From positions 1,798,001 to 1,862,000 of the forward strand of contig NZ_CP099993.1 of assembly GCF_024138125.1 (NCBI RefSeq): a stretch of 64,000 nt of DNA. The letters are read 5' to 3'. The notes under the pieces are model-generated. The model was not told the origin of the DNA. It made no database searches and saw nothing but the letters and a program-made list of their open reading frames with translations. Position numbers and translations under genes: made by a program. This document shows, in pieces, positions 62,521 to 64,000 of the stretch (position 1 is the stretch's first letter; each line of letters opens with the position of its first letter). The DNA comes from Halorussus salilacus (lineage in GTDB: Archaea > Halobacteriota > Halobacteria > Halobacteriales > Haladaptataceae).

Positions 62521-62895
62521 ATGAGTCAGAACCCCGAACCGCTGGTGCGCCGGAGCGACGACATCGAGTACGAGGACGTGGGTGCCGCCGAGGGAATGCG
62601 AAAGGGCGTCCTCGTCGACGAGAGCCGCGGCGCGCCCAACTTCGCGATTCGTCGGTTCGAACTCGACCCGGGCGCGTCGGTCCCCGAACACACCAACGAG
62701 GTCGAACACGAGCAGTACGTCCTCTCTGGCGAGTACGTCGTGGGAATCGGCGACGAGGAGTACACGGTGGCGGCGGGCGACTCCCTGCTAATCCCCGCGG
62801 GCGTCGTCCACTGGTACCGAAACGAGGGCGACGAACCGGGTGCGTTCCTCTGTGCGGTGCCGAACGGCGACGACGAGATAGAACTGGTCGAGTAG
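62521..62895 (+). CDS. Cupin-domain protein
   Basis: 124 aa. Cupin motif 1: EHTNEVEHEQYVLSGEYVVG with the metal-binding His and Glu residues. Motif 2: DSLLIPAGVVHWYRNEGDEP. A single-domain cupin; substrate unknown. The ATG start follows a GC-poor promoter region. Confidence 0.9.
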   Translation: MSQNPEPLVRRSDDIEYEDVGAAEGMRKGVLVDESRGAPNFAIRRFELDPGASVPEHTNEVEHEQYVLSGEYVVGIGDEEYTVAAGDSLLIPAGVVHWYRNEGDEPGAFLCAVPNGDDEIELVE

Positions 62896-62907
62896 TCGAG
62901 CGGGAGG

Positions 62908-63081
62908 CTACTCGTACTCGGGGAGCGAGACGAGGGCCGAGATGTCGGCGGAAATCCATTCCTCCGGGGAGGTCCGGTCCTGCATCCTGACCGTGGGTCG
63001 TCCGTCGGCGTCGTCCTCGATTTCGAGTGTCACTCGGTCGTCGAACCGCTTGGGCAACTTCCTGTTGTGGCTCCCCCTCAT
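62908..63081 (-). CDS. Small conserved-looking protein
   Basis: 57 aa. MRGSHNRKLPKRFDDRVTLE at the start, then an acidic stretch and WISADISALVSLPEYE at the end. It is convergent with the cupin gene, 12 bp from its stop. It looks like a real haloarchaeal microprotein; the function is unknown. Confidence 0.55.
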   Translation of the reverse strand: MRGSHNRKLPKRFDDRVTLEIEDDADGRPTVRMQDRTSPEEWISADISALVSLPEYE

Positions 63082-63260
63082 GTCTTCTGTGGGTATCCGG
63101 CGGTAGCGACGAGTCGGTCTTTGTTATTTGCCGATTGCCGGGTCGGTATTCCCGGAATACCGCCTGCCGGACTCGGTTATGCCGAGCTTACCCAGCGTTA
63201 TCGGCGCGTTTCCCGGGGGCTGTGCGCTCCGCGGCGGTCCACGGCGGTCGCGAGGGCGGG

Positions 63261-63293
63261 CGGTCGGTTCGCGTCGCCGACGCGAACCGACCG
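63261..63293. repeat. Inverted repeat, 16-bp arms
   Basis: Perfect 16-bp arms with a 1-bp centre in the 252-bp gap before the last gene. The same gap has the smaller palindrome ggtattcccggaatacc (63145-63161). Confidence 0.9.
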
Positions 63294-63333
63294 TTCCGAA
63301 CCGCTCAAATACCGCGAGCCACTACGGAGGGGT

Positions 63334-64000
63334 GTGTCGAAGCAGGTCCCGCAGGTGGACACGCTGTTCCTCCACGAGCAGTCGGGCGACTACCTCGCGG
63401 TCGTCGAGCGCGAGGGGTCGCGCGTCTTCCGCGCGAAGCTCGAACTCAAGGAGACGGGCGCGGGTCCCCGGCCCGCGAAGCTCCGGATTCAGCGCGGGTC
63501 GAGCGAGGAACCGCGGAGTCCCGACCAGTTCGTGGAGATCGCGCGCAGAGCCGACCGCACCCGCATCTCCGAGCAGACCTCCCCGGAGGGCCGCGAGGAG
63601 CTACGGGAGATGCTCGACGGCTACCAGCTCGACGCCAAGGTCGTCCGGACGTGTCGGCTCTGCGCGTCGGGCGGCCACTACTCGCCCATCACGAGCGAGA
63701 CGGCCGTCGATGCGGGCGAGGAGTACATCTGCCCCGACTGCGCCACGGAGGAGCTGGAGCGCGAACTCTCCTTCCGGGGCGACCTGACGGGGCAGGCCCA
63801 GGACCGGCTCGAAGACCTCCTGCTCGAAGTGCAGGACTTAGAACGCATCACCAACCTCCTCAAGGGTCAGCTCGACCCGGACCTCACCAAGTTCGACGAG
63901 ATAAGCGCGAACGTCGAGGACGTAGACAACATCCGGGTCGAAACGCTTTCCCTCCATCCGGGCATCCAGAACCTCCTCGAAGACCGCTTCGAGGAACTGC
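63334..64000 (+). CDS. N-terminal part of a zinc-finger protein, possibly a DEAD/DEAH helicase
   Basis: GTG start; the gene runs out of the window after 222 codons. A beta-rich first domain (VDTLFLHEQSGDYLAVVERE) is followed by a zinc finger (CRLCASGGHYSP, then CPDCATEELE, about residues 107-140) and a helical part. I recall this N-terminus from large haloarchaeal DEAD/DEAH-box helicases, but the helicase motifs would lie outside the window, so the call is tentative. Confidence 0.55.
   Translation, partial: MSKQVPQVDTLFLHEQSGDYLAVVEREGSRVFRAKLELKETGAGPRPAKLRIQRGSSEEPRSPDQFVEIARRADRTRISEQTSPEGREELREMLDGYQLDAKVVRTCRLCASGGHYSPITSETAVDAGEEYICPDCATEELERELSFRGDLTGQAQDRLEDLLLEVQDLERITNLLKGQLDPDLTKFDEISANVEDVDNIRVETLSLHPGIQNLLEDRFEEL

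Overview
The window is a chromosomal stretch from a haloarchaeon (class Halobacteria). The evidence is uniformly high GC, very acidic proteins, TATA boxes placed so that transcripts would start at or near start codons, Tat signal peptides on secreted proteins, an A-type ATP synthase, archaeal aRF1, Tfx, RPA and TRAM proteins, and many small haloarchaeal zinc-finger and DUF families. The genus cannot be fixed from sequence alone; something like Halorussus is a guess.

Layout. 1-3.9 kb: two tandem PQQ-propeller/pseudokinase membrane proteins flanking a Tat-exported cysteine-rich protein, bounded by a perfect 108-bp direct repeat. 3.9-18 kb: housekeeping genes (argS, a MinD-type ATPase, aRF1, a radical SAM protein, DUF373, a prenyl synthase, etfBA, a membrane HTH regulator opposite a secreted protein, a pilin-like protein, a methyltransferase). 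18.2-30.9 kb: the A-type ATP synthase locus atpHIKECFAB, then a terminator-like hairpin, then a low-GC cassette of about 3.7 kb (a two-helix membrane protein, a Yip1 protein, two glycine/alanine-rich secreted peptides, a SpoIIM/DUF95 protein and a FilR1-type regulator), and only then atpD. 31-44.4 kb: small conserved genes, TRAM and Tfx proteins, a 21-bp minisatellite, an SDR and dph6, vapBC, a mannose-1-phosphate guanylyltransferase-like enzyme, a Tat-exported GH13 enzyme of CGTase architecture, LysE, the RPA pair, Usp and DoxX. 44.4-49.9 kb: a complete overlapping hutUGIH operon for histidine degradation. 50-51.3 kb: a low-GC islet with three similar hairpins and a possible DUF3800-like gene. 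51.4-56.5 kb: an HTH regulator, MscS, cydAB and an RHH protein. 56.6-64 kb: tRNA-His, an HNH protein, HMCES/YedK, an M50-CBS protease, a solitary TnpB, a phiH1-like repressor with operator-like repeats, a broken vapBC, a cupin, and the N-terminal part of what may be a helicase.

Best candidates for an undescribed system. First, the cassette between atpB and atpD: the pairing of DUF95/SpoIIM with small uncharged glycine-zipper peptides recalls circular bacteriocin loci, and here it has its own regulator and other membrane proteins. Second, the cassette at 1-3.9 kb, which looks like a cysteine-rich, halocin-like precursor plus a surface-sensor pseudokinase inserted by recombination within the 3' end of a resident paralogue. 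A third, independent signal is a set of at least twelve long, mutually unrelated GC-rich perfect inverted repeats. Five lie in frame inside coding sequences (argS, the guanylyltransferase, lysE, a DUF7521-like gene, hutU).
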